DNA of 64,000 nucleotides from Snodgrassella gandavensis (GTDB lineage: Bacteria > Pseudomonadota > Gammaproteobacteria > Burkholderiales > Neisseriaceae): positions 124,001 to 188,000 of the forward strand of contig NZ_CAJZCE010000003.1 of the NCBI RefSeq assembly GCF_914768025.1, written 5' to 3'. How positions within the stretch are numbered: the stretch's first letter is position 1; every line of letters starts with the position of its first letter. The position numbers and the translations under genes were made by a program. Shown in pieces: positions 19,322 to 28,117 of the stretch. Below the pieces are notes generated by a model. That model searched no databases. It saw only the letters and a list, made by a program, of their open reading frames with translations, and was not told the DNA's origin.

Positions 19322-20140
19322 ATGAAACGATGGCTGTGTATTTTGATTTTCTGCTTAACCGGCTGCATTGATGGCCGCAGCGAGCAGGAGAAGCAACAAC
19401 AATTACAGGATAAACTGATAATGACAGATACTACTGAAATTACAGTTCTGATTCCGTCACTGGTTTCAAGCAAAAAACTGGCGATTACTTTGCCACGCTG
19501 TTTTTTTAGAACTGAACTGCAAAATAAAATTGTTGATGGAAAAATTGAAGTAAAAGCCGTTACTATTCTATTTCCATTACCTACATTTTCCGGTTTTCCC
19601 AATAATGCAGCAGCCATTCAACAGTGTCCTGATTTTTCCAGACCAATATCTGGAATTGGTGTAAGACCATTGTTTCCTAAAATAGGCACAAATGAACTAG
19701 ATTATGGGAATCATTGGTTAATACATCAAAGATTTGCATACGCACTAAAAGAAGAAAAAAATAATCTAGCGTTGTATTACAGTGGTATTGGAGGAAAACT
19801 GGCTATATTTGCTAATCAGTCTAAGGAAAATAAAGCAGATATATCGATTGATTTCTGGCCTTATGATGCAGGTAATGCAGACAGTCCTTTCCCCGACCAG
19901 ATTGATGTGCATTCTGTACTGGAGAAGGAATTTGGCTTTGGTTATGTAATTTATACATCCAAATTCTTACATGGCAAAAATAAACCATTGCCAAATCAGT
20001 GGTATTTTGCCGATGCTTTAATTGATATTTATAAACATAATGAAAGCCTGCTGGATCATCCGGAAATTGTCCAAGGCTTTATTGAAAATAATAATCGTAT
20101 TCTGGATTATATTCATCAACACAGTAAAGTCGTTAATTAA
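19322..20140 (+). CDS. FrpD-like outer-membrane lipoprotein, copy 3
   Basis: 272 residues, lipobox LTGC (C15). It is the most divergent full copy. Copies 3 and 4 share a variant N-terminal region (SEQEKQQQLQDKLIMTD) and a variant late segment (SKENKADISIDFWPYDAG) followed by SPFPDQIDVHSVLEKEFGFGY. Copy 3 alone has CFFRTELQNK after C60. The last 50 residues return to the common sequence. An intact FNR-type site and a promoter lie upstream. Confidence 0.8.
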   Translation: MKRWLCILIFCLTGCIDGRSEQEKQQQLQDKLIMTDTTEITVLIPSLVSSKKLAITLPRCFFRTELQNKIVDGKIEVKAVTILFPLPTFSGFPNNAAAIQQCPDFSRPISGIGVRPLFPKIGTNELDYGNHWLIHQRFAYALKEEKNNLALYYSGIGGKLAIFANQSKENKADISIDFWPYDAGNADSPFPDQIDVHSVLEKEFGFGYVIYTSKFLHGKNKPLPNQWYFADALIDIYKHNESLLDHPEIVQGFIENNNRILDYIHQHSKVVN

Positions 20141-20277
20141 CCAGCAACGCTTATCATCTATCTTTAAAACGACAGTGTGGTTAATTAAAATAATATTGCT
20201 AATTCTATACATAATTATCCAGAAAATAACTATTCAATTGTGACAGCCAATAATCAATTTTAAACAATTATCTCCTA

Positions 20278-20291
20278 TTGATATATATAAA
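20278..20291 (+). promoter_or_regulatory. Degenerate FNR-type site upstream of copy 4
   Basis: TTGATATATATAAA keeps the left half-site, but the right half has lost the conserved C (ATAAA for ATCAA). Binding is expected to be weak or absent. Confidence 0.45.
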
Positions 20292-20322
20292 ATTTATTTA
20301 TATAAATCAACACATCATATAC

Positions 20323-20351
20323 TTGCAGCATTTAAAAATTAACTCTATATT
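20323..20351 (+). promoter_or_regulatory. Promoter of lipoprotein copy 4
   Basis: TTGCAG (20323-20328), 17 bp, TATATT (20346-20351). The leader between this promoter and the ATG (20380-20432) differs from the other copies. Confidence 0.6.
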
Positions 20352-20432
20352 ACAGTTAAACACTGTTAATTTATGCTATTAAAGCAATCAGCAATTTAAT
20401 TTGTTCAAATTCTATTAGCAATAGGTAGCAAG

Positions 20433-21254
20433 ATGAAACGATGGCTGTGTATTTTGATTCTGTGCTTAACCGGCTGTATTGATGGGCGCAGCGAGCAGGA
20501 GAAGCAACAACAATTACAGGATAAACTGATAATGACAGATACTACTGAGATTACGGTTCTGATTCCGTCACTGGTTTCAAGTAAAAAACTGGCGATTACT
20601 TTGCCACGCTGCTTTTTTGGGCCTAACTTGAAAAATAAAATTGTTGATGGAAAAGTTGAAGAAAAGGCTGTGACTATTTTGTATCCATTACCTACTTTTT
20701 CTGATTTTCCCAGTGATGCAGAAGCACTAAAGCACTGCCCTGATCCGTCCAGACCAATATCTGGAATTGGTATAAGGCCATTGTTTCCTAAAAAAAGAGG
20801 AACAACTGAGCTATTATATGGAAATCATTGGTTAAAACACCTAAGCTTTCAATATTCATTGAAAGAAAAAAGAAACAATCAGGCTTTATATAACAGTGGT
20901 ATTGGTGGAAAACTTGCCATATTTGCTAATCAGTCCAAAGAAAATAAAGCAGATATATCGATTGATTTCTGGCCTTATGATGCAGGTAATGCAGACAGTC
21001 CTTTCCCCGACCAGATTGATGTGCATTCTGTACTGGAGAAGGAATTTGGCTTTGGTTATATCGTTTATACGTCCAAATTCCTACATGGCAAAAATAAACC
21101 ATTGCCAAATCAGTGGTATTTTGCTGATGCTTTAATTGATATTTATAAACATAATGAAAGCCTGCTGGATCATCCGGAAATTCTCCAAGGCTTTATTGAA
21201 AATAATAATCGTATTCTGGATTATATTCATCAACATAGTAAGGTAGTTAATTAG
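20433..21254 (+). CDS. FrpD-like outer-membrane lipoprotein, copy 4
   Basis: 273 residues, lipobox LTGC (C15). It joins a copy-3-type N-terminus (SEQEKQQQ) and late segment (ENKADISIDFWPYDAG) to a copy-2/5-type CFFGPNLKNK block, so recombination between neighbours is the simplest explanation. One extra residue lies near KKRGTTEL. The second conserved cysteine is kept, but the sequence around it is HCPDPSRP instead of QCPDFSRP. Confidence 0.8.
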   Translation: MKRWLCILILCLTGCIDGRSEQEKQQQLQDKLIMTDTTEITVLIPSLVSSKKLAITLPRCFFGPNLKNKIVDGKVEEKAVTILYPLPTFSDFPSDAEALKHCPDPSRPISGIGIRPLFPKKRGTTELLYGNHWLKHLSFQYSLKEKRNNQALYNSGIGGKLAIFANQSKENKADISIDFWPYDAGNADSPFPDQIDVHSVLEKEFGFGYIVYTSKFLHGKNKPLPNQWYFADALIDIYKHNESLLDHPEILQGFIENNNRILDYIHQHSKVVN

Positions 21255-21391
21255 CCAGCAACGCTTATCATCTATCTTTAAAACGACAGTGTGGTTAATT
21301 AAAATAATATTGCTCATTCTGGACAGAGTTATCCAGAAAATAACTATTCAATTGTGGCAGCCAATAATCAAATTTAAACAATTATCTTCTA

Positions 21392-21405
21392 TTGGTATCG
21401 ATCAA
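21392..21405 (+). promoter_or_regulatory. Near-consensus FNR-type site upstream of copy 5
   Basis: TTGGTATCGATCAA has one substitution in the left half-site relative to TTGAT-N4-ATCAA, with the same distance to the promoter as in copies 2, 3 and 6. Confidence 0.5.
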
Positions 21406-21436
21406 ATTTATTTATATAAATCAATACATCATATAC

Positions 21437-21465
21437 TTGCAGCATTTAAAAATTAACGCTATATT
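21437..21465 (+). promoter_or_regulatory. Promoter of lipoprotein copy 5
   Basis: TTGCAG (21437-21442), 17 bp, TATATT (21460-21465). Confidence 0.65.
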
Positions 21466-21548
21466 AAGGTTAAACACTGTTAATTTATGCTATTAAAGCA
21501 CAGAGGAGCTATTTAATCCGCTGAAATTTAATTTGCAAAGGTAGCAAG

Positions 21549-22367
21549 ATGAAACGATGGTTGTGTATTTTGATTCTGTGCTTAGCTGGCTGTATTGATG
21601 GGCGCAGTGAAGAAGAAAAAAACAAGCAATTACAGGATAAATTAGCAATGAAAGATACCACTGAAATTACGGTTTTGATTCCATCTAAGGTTTCAAACAA
21701 AAAACTGGCGATTACTCTGCCACGCTGCTTTTTTGGGCCTAACTTAAAAAATAAAGTTATTGATGGAAAAGTTGAAGAGAAAGCGGTTAGCATTATGTAT
21801 CAACTACCTACTTTCTCCGGTTTTCCCAATGATGAAGAAGCACTGCATCAATGCCCAGATTTTTCCAAGCCAATTTCCGGTATAGGTATACGACCACTAT
21901 TCCCTGAAATAGGAAAAACAGAATTGATGTATGGAAATTATTGGTTAAAACAACTATGGTTTCAATTTTCATTAAAGGAAAAAAGTAATAATCAGGCTTT
22001 ATATAACGCGGGTATTGCAGGAAAACTAGCTATATTCGCTAATCAATCTGATAAAAATCAGCAAGATATCAGCATTGAATTCTGGCCTTTTGATGCAAAG
22101 GATGAAAGCGATTCTTACCCTCACCAGACTGATATTCATTCCGTATTGGATAAGGAGTTTGGCTTAGGATATACCGTGTATTCCTCAAGATATCTGCATG
22201 GGAAGCATAAACCCTTGCCAAATCAGTGGTATTTTGCTGATGCTTTAATTGATATTTATAAACATAATGAAAGCCTGCTCGATCATCCGGAAATTCTCCA
22301 AGGCTTTATCGAAAACAATAACCGCATTCTGGATTATATTCACCAACATAGTAAGGTAGTTAATTAG
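21549..22367 (+). CDS. FrpD-like outer-membrane lipoprotein, copy 5
   Basis: 272 residues, lipobox LAGC with C15. It is closest to copy 2 over the first 115 residues (CFFGPNLKNK, AVSIMYQLPTFSGFP, PISGIGIRPLFP). It resembles copies 4 and 6 in the following segment (WLKQLWFQFSLKEK). The C-terminal third is the common sequence. It has its own promoter and a near-consensus FNR-type site. Confidence 0.8.
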   Translation: MKRWLCILILCLAGCIDGRSEEEKNKQLQDKLAMKDTTEITVLIPSKVSNKKLAITLPRCFFGPNLKNKVIDGKVEEKAVSIMYQLPTFSGFPNDEEALHQCPDFSKPISGIGIRPLFPEIGKTELMYGNYWLKQLWFQFSLKEKSNNQALYNAGIAGKLAIFANQSDKNQQDISIEFWPFDAKDESDSYPHQTDIHSVLDKEFGLGYTVYSSRYLHGKHKPLPNQWYFADALIDIYKHNESLLDHPEILQGFIENNNRILDYIHQHSKVVN

Positions 22368-22504
22368 CCAGCAACGCTTATCATCTGTCTTTAAAATGAC
22401 AGTGTGGTTAATTAAAATAATATTGCTAATTTTTAGCAGATTTCTTGAGAAAATCGCTACTCAATTGCGACAGCCAATAATCAATTTTAAACAATTATTC
22501 TCTA

Positions 22505-22518
22505 TTGATATATATCAA
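22505..22518 (+). promoter_or_regulatory. FNR-type palindrome upstream of copy 6 / RTX gene
   Basis: TTGATATATATCAA, perfect for TTGAT-N4-ATCAA, centred about 73 nt upstream of the start predicted from the -10 at 22573. This promoter should also drive the RTX gene. Confidence 0.6.
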
Positions 22519-22549
22519 ATTTATTTATATAAATCAACATATCATACAC

Positions 22550-22578
22550 TTGCAGCATTTAAAAATTAACGCTATATT
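22550..22578 (+). promoter_or_regulatory. Promoter of lipoprotein copy 6 and the RTX gene
   Basis: TTGCAG (22550-22555), 17 bp, TATATT (22573-22578). Confidence 0.65.
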
Positions 22579-22661
22579 ACGATTAAACACTGTTAATTTA
22601 TGCTATTAAAACACAGAGGGGCTATTTAATCCGCTGAAATTTAATTTGCAAAGGTAGCAAG

Positions 22662-23480
22662 ATGAAACGATGGTTGTGTATTTTGATTCTGTGCTTAACC
22701 GGCTGTATTGATGGGCGCAGTGAAGAAGAAAAAAACAAGCAATTACAGGATGAATTAGCAATGAAAGATACCACTGAAATTACGGTTTTGATTCCTTCCA
22801 AGGTTTCAAATAAAAAACTGGCGATTACCTTGCCACGCTGTCAGTTTGGTTTTAGCATAAAAAATGAAATTATTAATGGAAAAGTGGAGCAAATTGGCGC
22901 ATCAATTATATTTCCCTTACCCACTTTCTCCGGCTTTCCCAATGACGAAGAAGCACTGCATCAATGCCCAGATTTTTCTAAACCAGTAGCTGGCTTAAGT
23001 ATAGCACCGCTGTATCCTAAGATAAAAACTAAGAAATTGGAATATGGAAATTTCTGGTTAAAACGGCTTTGGTTTCAGTTTTCATTAAAAGAAGAACGGA
23101 ATAATCGGGCTCTATACAATGCAGGTATTAGTGGAAAACTGGCTATATTTGCTGATCAGTCTGATACAAATCAGCAAGATATCAGGATTGAATTCTGGCC
23201 TTTTGATGCAAAAGATGCAAGTGACTCCTACCCTCACCAGACTGATATTTATTCTGTACTAGATAAAGAATTCAGTGTTGCTTATACCGTGTATTCCTCA
23301 AGATATCTGCATGGTAAGCATAAACCATTGCCTAATCAATGGTATTTTGCCGATGCTCTGATTGATATCTATAAACATAATGAAAGCCTGCTGGATCATC
23401 CGGAAATTCTCCAAGGCTTTATTGAAAACAATAACCGCATTCTGGATTATATTCATCAACACAGCAAGGTCATTGAGTAG
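22662..23480 (+). CDS. FrpD-like outer-membrane lipoprotein, copy 6 (RTX-proximal)
   Basis: 272 residues, lipobox LTGC (C15). The central block CQFGFSIKNEI, IGASIIFPLPTF and PVAGLSIAPLY is the copy-1 type, so the two ends of the array share an allele that the middle copies lack. The terminal Asn of other copies is replaced (KVIE). The stop is followed after 12 nt, including AAAGGAG, by the RTX gene. This copy is therefore the direct operon partner of the FrpC-like protein, matching the frpD-frpC order of Neisseria. Confidence 0.83.
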   Translation: MKRWLCILILCLTGCIDGRSEEEKNKQLQDELAMKDTTEITVLIPSKVSNKKLAITLPRCQFGFSIKNEIINGKVEQIGASIIFPLPTFSGFPNDEEALHQCPDFSKPVAGLSIAPLYPKIKTKKLEYGNFWLKRLWFQFSLKEERNNRALYNAGISGKLAIFADQSDTNQQDIRIEFWPFDAKDASDSYPHQTDIYSVLDKEFSVAYTVYSSRYLHGKHKPLPNQWYFADALIDIYKHNESLLDHPEILQGFIENNNRILDYIHQHSKVIE

Positions 23481-23492
23481 AAAGGAGTAGGT

Positions 23493-26400
23493 ATGAATTG
23501 CTTTATTAAAGGTGAAGGTTTTCAAGGATATTTATCCTTACAAGACTATATGCTAGAAAAGAATTCCTATGATTTAACTGATGAGCAAATAGCCGAATTA
23601 CAATCAATGGTAAATGATATCCAGAATAAACTTGCTCATGGCGAAGATGCAGATTATTCCAAAGCCTATGATTATTTAAAATCCACCATTCCAGCAGGTA
23701 ATCCAGATGCCAATGGGTTAAATCTGTGGCTGAATGTGGCAGTGGGCACCAATAGCCGCGGACAGGCCGGCGGACTTGGCGGCAATGTGATGGATAAAGC
23801 GCTGCGCGCAGCCACTGATCTAATTTTACGCTCCCGGCTGGGCAGATATGATAACAATAAATATAACAAATTTTCTAATGATATGGCATATTCATTACTA
23901 CAAAATATAATCCAGTCTGGCAAAGTTTCTTTAGATGGTATTTTAAAATCGGATGCACAGGGCTTTACCCGTTTTGATCCAGATAGCCTGTCTCCCAAAG
24001 ACTGGCCGGGTTCGGCACTGGACTGGCATAATTTATATAATATAGATTTGCTCAATCCGCTTGACCTTGCAAGAGCTTTGGATAATCTGGCTGCTGGGTT
24101 TGAAAGGAAGCTTCAAGATCCATTTAATTTTGGCGGCTGGATTTGTGAGCATCTGAGAGACTGGCTTGATCTAAACCGCGACGGTAAATATTATGTCTAT
24201 GACCCGCTGATACTGGATCTGGATGGTGATGGAATTGAAACGACTGGCTCGAGAAAATTAAGTGGTGCGCTATTTGACCATGATGGTGATGGCATCCGTA
24301 CGGCTACTGGCTGGGTAAAGGCTGATGACGGGCTGCTGGCAGTAGACCGTAATGGCGATGGGGTTATTAATGATGGTACGGAGCTCTTTGGTGACAGTAC
24401 GTTGCTGGCGGACGGCAGTAAGGCGGCCAATGGCTATGCGGCATTGCGCGAGTTTGACAGTAATGGCGATGGCCGGGTAGATGCGCAGGATGCGCACTTT
24501 GATCAGTTGCGCGTATGGCGTGATTTGAATCAGGATGGTATCTGCCAGAGCAATGAGCTGTTTACGCTGGAGCAGGTAGGTGTGAAGGCGTTAAATCTGG
24601 AAAATAAAAACAGTAATACCAGTTTAAACAATGGCAATACGCTGGCTCAAATCGGCAGCTATGAAACCACTGACGGGCAAACCCGTACTATGGGTGATGT
24701 GAATTTTGAGCATAAGCCGGTTTTCAGTGAGTATGCTGAGGAAGTAAAACTGACTGAGGAGCAAAAGCTGGCGCCAAATCTGAAAGGTACGGGGCGGGTA
24801 CGCGATTTACGCGATGCAGCAGCGCTTTCTCAAGATTTAGCTGCTGTTTTGCAATCCTATGCGCAAGCGGAAACGCGCTCTGAGCAACTGGCTTTGCTGG
24901 ACAAGCTGTTGCTGGAATGGGCGAAATCCGACCCGCAGTTTGATGAAAAGGCTGACTATGCTTTGGGCACAAGCTGGGTTAATAGCGGTTCTGCCAGTGC
25001 CGGCGGTTCTGCTATCAGGCCATCAGAAGAAAGTAAGCTTACTTTTATTGATGATCCGGTATGGGCAGAAAAATTTAAGACTTATAGCGGTAAGCTGAAT
25101 GTTCTGAATGCGTTTACTGGTGAAACCTCAAGATTATTTTATGCGGGTACGCCAAAGCAGCGGCAGCAGCTTCTGGATACGATTGATAAGACTTATAACG
25201 GGATTCGCAATAGTCTGTATGAGAGTCTGTTGTTCCAAACGCGGCTGAAACCTTATCTGGAAAAGCTAACCTTTAAACTGGAAAAAGATGATGTTTCGCT
25301 GGATTTTTCGGGGATTGCTGCTACTTTTAATCAGGTTTTCCAGCACAATCCGCAAAAGGCGTTTGTGGATCTGGGGGAATTTCTGGCTTATCACTATACG
25401 GGTTTCTGGCCGGATGGGGTGAAGCTTTTTAATGAGTATGTTGACTACGCTAAAGCACATGATGTATTTGGTCAGTGGTGTGAGCTGCTGGGTAAAACGG
25501 TACAAGATAAGCTGAGTGTGCAGTCTGGCAGTGATGGCAATGATATTCTGATTGGCACTAATCTGCTTGGTGGCGGCCGCGATATTCTGTACGGTGGTGC
25601 CGGGGATGATGTGCTTATTGGTGGTATCGGCAATGATGAGCTGGACGGTGGCGCCGGATCGGATGTGTATGAGTTTGCGCGTGGCTTTGGCCGGGATATT
25701 ATTCGCAATCATGATACCGGGGTAAATAAGGTTGATAAGATTCGTTTTACCGATGGTATTGTGCAGGATGAGGTGCTTTTTACCCGCGATGGTAGTCATC
25801 TGCTATTGAAAATCAGGGGTACTACTGATCAGATTACGGTAGTTAATTTCTTTACTGGCGATGGCCACGGCGGCGACCAGATTGATGTGGTGGAATTTGC
25901 TGATGGTTCGCAGCTTGATGTTGAGGCGATCAAGGCGTTGTTGTTAAAGCCGACGGAAGGTAATGATATTCTGATTGGCTATGAATCTGATGATTCTTTA
26001 ATTGGTCTGGGCGGTAATGATGTGCTTAAGGGTCAGGGCGGTAATGATTTTCTGGATGGTGGTGATGGTGATGACAATCTGGATGGTGGTGCCGGCAATG
26101 ATGTGTTAATCGGCGGCGCTGGCAACGATATTCTTTATGGCGGTGATGGTGATGATACTATTATCGGCGGCACGGGCGATGATTACCTTGAAGGAGGTAT
26201 AGGTTCGGATGTGTTTGTGTTTGATAAGAATTTCGGCCATGATGAGCTGCTTGAATTCAATCCTACCGGTAAAGACGTTAATACTGTACTCTTTAATAAT
26301 TGGGTAAAAAAAGATTTTACTTATTCTCGCAAGGGGCAGGATCTTTATATTGTTTCGAAGCGTTCGGATGATTCGCTGAAAATTATTAATTTCTTCCGTG

Positions 26401-27347
26401 ATTCTGGCGTTAATCAGATTGACTTGATTAAGTTTGCTGATGGCAGCCAATTGGATGTTGCAGATATCCGTAAGCTTACTCAAATCGGCACGAACGGTGA
26501 TGATGAGTTATATGCTTATGGCTCTGAGGATACTTATCTAGACGGCGGTAAAGGTAATGATAAGCTGTTTGGCGCTGCTGGTAGTGATAATCTGGTAGGC
26601 GGCTCAGGTAATGATTATCTAGATGGTGGTAGTGGTGATGACCGCTTATATGGTGGTACAGGCAATGATATCCTTGTAGGTGGTGTGGGGAATGATTATC
26701 TGGAAGGTGGTTCTGGTAATGACATCTATGTTTTCAGTAAAGGACATGGCCAAGATACTATTCTGGAATGCAATCCTTGCAATAGGGATGTGAATACCAT
26801 CAGATTCACGGATGTGCTGGCAGATGAGGTGATTTATCGCAAAGAAGGCTGTGATCTGGTTATCTGCGGATATCAGGATACGGATTCTATTGTGGTGAAA
26901 AATTTCTTTGTGGGTAAAGCGCACCAAATTCAGGCTTTTGAGTTTGCCGATAAAACGATGACGGCGGCTGAGCTTGGGCTGAATAAGGTTAAGGCCTCTG
27001 CTGAAAACGGTAAAATTGCAATTGCGGATCGCATGGTTGGGATGCAGCTTTATAATGATGATGCTGGTGATTTATTTAGCATGAATTATGCCCGTTGTGC
27101 TGATAGTTATCTGGCCAATGATGATAATCTGTATCATTTAAGTGGAATGAATTATTTATTTGATAACAGGCTGGCTGGATATCATAATTCGGTACATACT
27201 GATAATGCACAGGCTGCGACACAGGTGCAATATTTGATTACGGCTATGGCGAATATGGGTTCTAATGTTGCTGATACTTTGGCAGCTCCGGAACAAGTGG
27301 TATTGTCACAGCAACAGAATGTGATAACGGCCTACTGGGGCAGTTAA
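23493..27347 (+). CDS. FrpC-like RTX protein with Asp-Pro self-processing module
   Basis: 1284 residues, resembling Neisseria FrpC/FrpA. The N-terminal 230 residues have no signal peptide. A self-processing-type module starts at D237-P238 (YVYDPLILDLDGDGIE); in FrpC the equivalent Asp-Pro bond is cleaved after calcium binding. Several EF-hand-like loops follow (LDLDGDGIE, FDHDGDGIR, VDRNGDGVI, FDSNGDGRVD, LNQDGI). Three blocks of GGxGxDxLx nonapeptides lie at about 677-727, 839-909 and 1015-1082, each followed by an RTX-associated beta segment (VYEFARGFG, VFVFDKNFG, IYVFSKGHG, then an NFF and FADGSQLD-like stretch). A type I secretion route is expected, but no ABC exporter or membrane-fusion gene is in the window. 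Translation starts 12 nt after lipoprotein copy 6 with AAAGGAG. The target and activity are unknown. Confidence 0.88.
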   Translation: MNCFIKGEGFQGYLSLQDYMLEKNSYDLTDEQIAELQSMVNDIQNKLAHGEDADYSKAYDYLKSTIPAGNPDANGLNLWLNVAVGTNSRGQAGGLGGNVMDKALRAATDLILRSRLGRYDNNKYNKFSNDMAYSLLQNIIQSGKVSLDGILKSDAQGFTRFDPDSLSPKDWPGSALDWHNLYNIDLLNPLDLARALDNLAAGFERKLQDPFNFGGWICEHLRDWLDLNRDGKYYVYDPLILDLDGDGIETTGSRKLSGALFDHDGDGIRTATGWVKADDGLLAVDRNGDGVINDGTELFGDSTLLADGSKAANGYAALREFDSNGDGRVDAQDAHFDQLRVWRDLNQDGICQSNELFTLEQVGVKALNLENKNSNTSLNNGNTLAQIGSYETTDGQTRTMGDVNFEHKPVFSEYAEEVKLTEEQKLAPNLKGTGRVRDLRDAAALSQDLAAVLQSYAQAETRSEQLALLDKLLLEWAKSDPQFDEKADYALGTSWVNSGSASAGGSAIRPSEESKLTFIDDPVWAEKFKTYSGKLNVLNAFTGETSRLFYAGTPKQRQQLLDTIDKTYNGIRNSLYESLLFQTRLKPYLEKLTFKLEKDDVSLDFSGIAATFNQVFQHNPQKAFVDLGEFLAYHYTGFWPDGVKLFNEYVDYAKAHDVFGQWCELLGKTVQDKLSVQSGSDGNDILIGTNLLGGGRDILYGGAGDDVLIGGIGNDELDGGAGSDVYEFARGFGRDIIRNHDTGVNKVDKIRFTDGIVQDEVLFTRDGSHLLLKIRGTTDQITVVNFFTGDGHGGDQIDVVEFADGSQLDVEAIKALLLKPTEGNDILIGYESDDSLIGLGGNDVLKGQGGNDFLDGGDGDDNLDGGAGNDVLIGGAGNDILYGGDGDDTIIGGTGDDYLEGGIGSDVFVFDKNFGHDELLEFNPTGKDVNTVLFNNWVKKDFTYSRKGQDLYIVSKRSDDSLKIINFFRDSGVNQIDLIKFADGSQLDVADIRKLTQIGTNGDDELYAYGSEDTYLDGGKGNDKLFGAAGSDNLVGGSGNDYLDGGSGDDRLYGGTGNDILVGGVGNDYLEGGSGNDIYVFSKGHGQDTILECNPCNRDVNTIRFTDVLADEVIYRKEGCDLVICGYQDTDSIVVKNFFVGKAHQIQAFEFADKTMTAAELGLNKVKASAENGKIAIADRMVGMQLYNDDAGDLFSMNYARCADSYLANDDNLYHLSGMNYLFDNRLAGYHNSVHTDNAQAATQVQYLITAMANMGSNVADTLAAPEQVVLSQQQNVITAYWGS

Positions 27348-27365
27348 TTATTGATTTTGGATCCC

Positions 27366-27395
27366 AAGCCTGCAATTAGTTTTGCAGGCTTTTTT
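27366..27395 (+). terminator. Terminator of the RTX operon
   Basis: The stem AGCCTGCAA (27367-27375) pairs with TTGCAGGCT (27382-27390), followed by six T, about 20 nt after the RTX stop. Confidence 0.9.
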
Positions 27396-27407
27396 GTATG
27401 TATGGTG

Positions 27408-27891
27408 TTATTTTTGCCTCGCTTTTTCAGCTTTGAATAGTTTGGTTTGCTGATCGAGAAAGCTGAGTAAATCAGGCAGGCGATATTTTCCCGCCATTAA
27501 TTTAATGTTTGCCGCCGCATTTTCTAATGGTATGCCGATTGCAGTAATATGTAATGGCTGTTTGCTTTGGCCACGAGTAATTTTTATTAAATAGCCAGGA
27601 ATGATTTTATTTAAAGCGTGCCACGTAAGCCGATTTTTCTTTCTGCCAGATGTGCATATCCGTCGATAATAATGGCTGAAATGGTTGATAAATCAATTTT
27701 AGCTAATATCACCATGATATATGGATAATTCGCGTTGGTAAAACTGACCAGACTGGTAAGGGGTAATATTATTTTGATAATCGGTAGTGACGGTATGGAT
27801 ATCTTGATTTTGTATTAGTCCGGTGTTGGAACAAAATATCTACGTTTTTTGCCTGATTTTCTATATAGTAAACGTCAATTGCCAGTATCAT
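27408..27891 (-). pseudogene. Endonuclease V (deoxyinosine 3' endonuclease) pseudogene
   Basis: The minus strand starts MILAIDVYYIENQAKNVD and ends HITAIGIPLENAA, LMAGKYRLPDLLSFLDQQTK, a pattern I recognise from Neisseria-type endonuclease V. In between the frame must shift: YQSGQFYQRELS is in one frame, MVILAKIDLSTISAIIIDGY in another, and the tail in a third. The total length (484 nt) is close to an intact gene of about 160 codons, so only small indels and a stop have destroyed it. Such proteins cut DNA near hypoxanthine from adenine deamination. Family assignment rests on pattern memory. Confidence 0.72.
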
Positions 27892-28117
27892 TTTTTGTTA
27901 TTTATGCTTTTATTTATATTTAGTATGTAATCTCGAATATGGCTGATACTACTAAATGGTATTCAACTGACAGGCGTATTAGGTGGCTAAATTTAGTCAG
28001 TATTGGCACTGAATTAATCGGTAAATTACTTTAACACTATATTATTAATCATTTATTAGTATTCAATGTTTGTTATGTGAATATGCTGTAATTGAGTGAA
28101 ATGTTTATTTTATATAT

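Larger units (their letters stand above)
16590..23480 (+). repeat. Tandem array of about 1.11-kb units, each with a lipoprotein gene
   Basis: Start codons of the six full copies lie at 17103, 18209, 19322, 20433, 21549 and 22662, giving periods of 1106, 1113, 1111, 1116 and 1113 bp. A truncated copy precedes them. Each unit contains a promoter, a leader, an 819-822-bp gene and a conserved 3' spacer. Spacers and gene ends are almost identical between neighbours; the central parts of the genes differ. Confidence 0.95.

Noticed and set aside
25266-25799. Long minus-strand frame inside the RTX gene (177 residues)
   Set aside because: It is antisense to well-conserved RTX coding sequence; composition follows the repeats.
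25500-26760. Possible CRISPR-like spacing in the GGTGGT-rich repeats
   Set aside because: The repeats are codons of RTX nonapeptides inside an intact gene, with no repeat-spacer structure.
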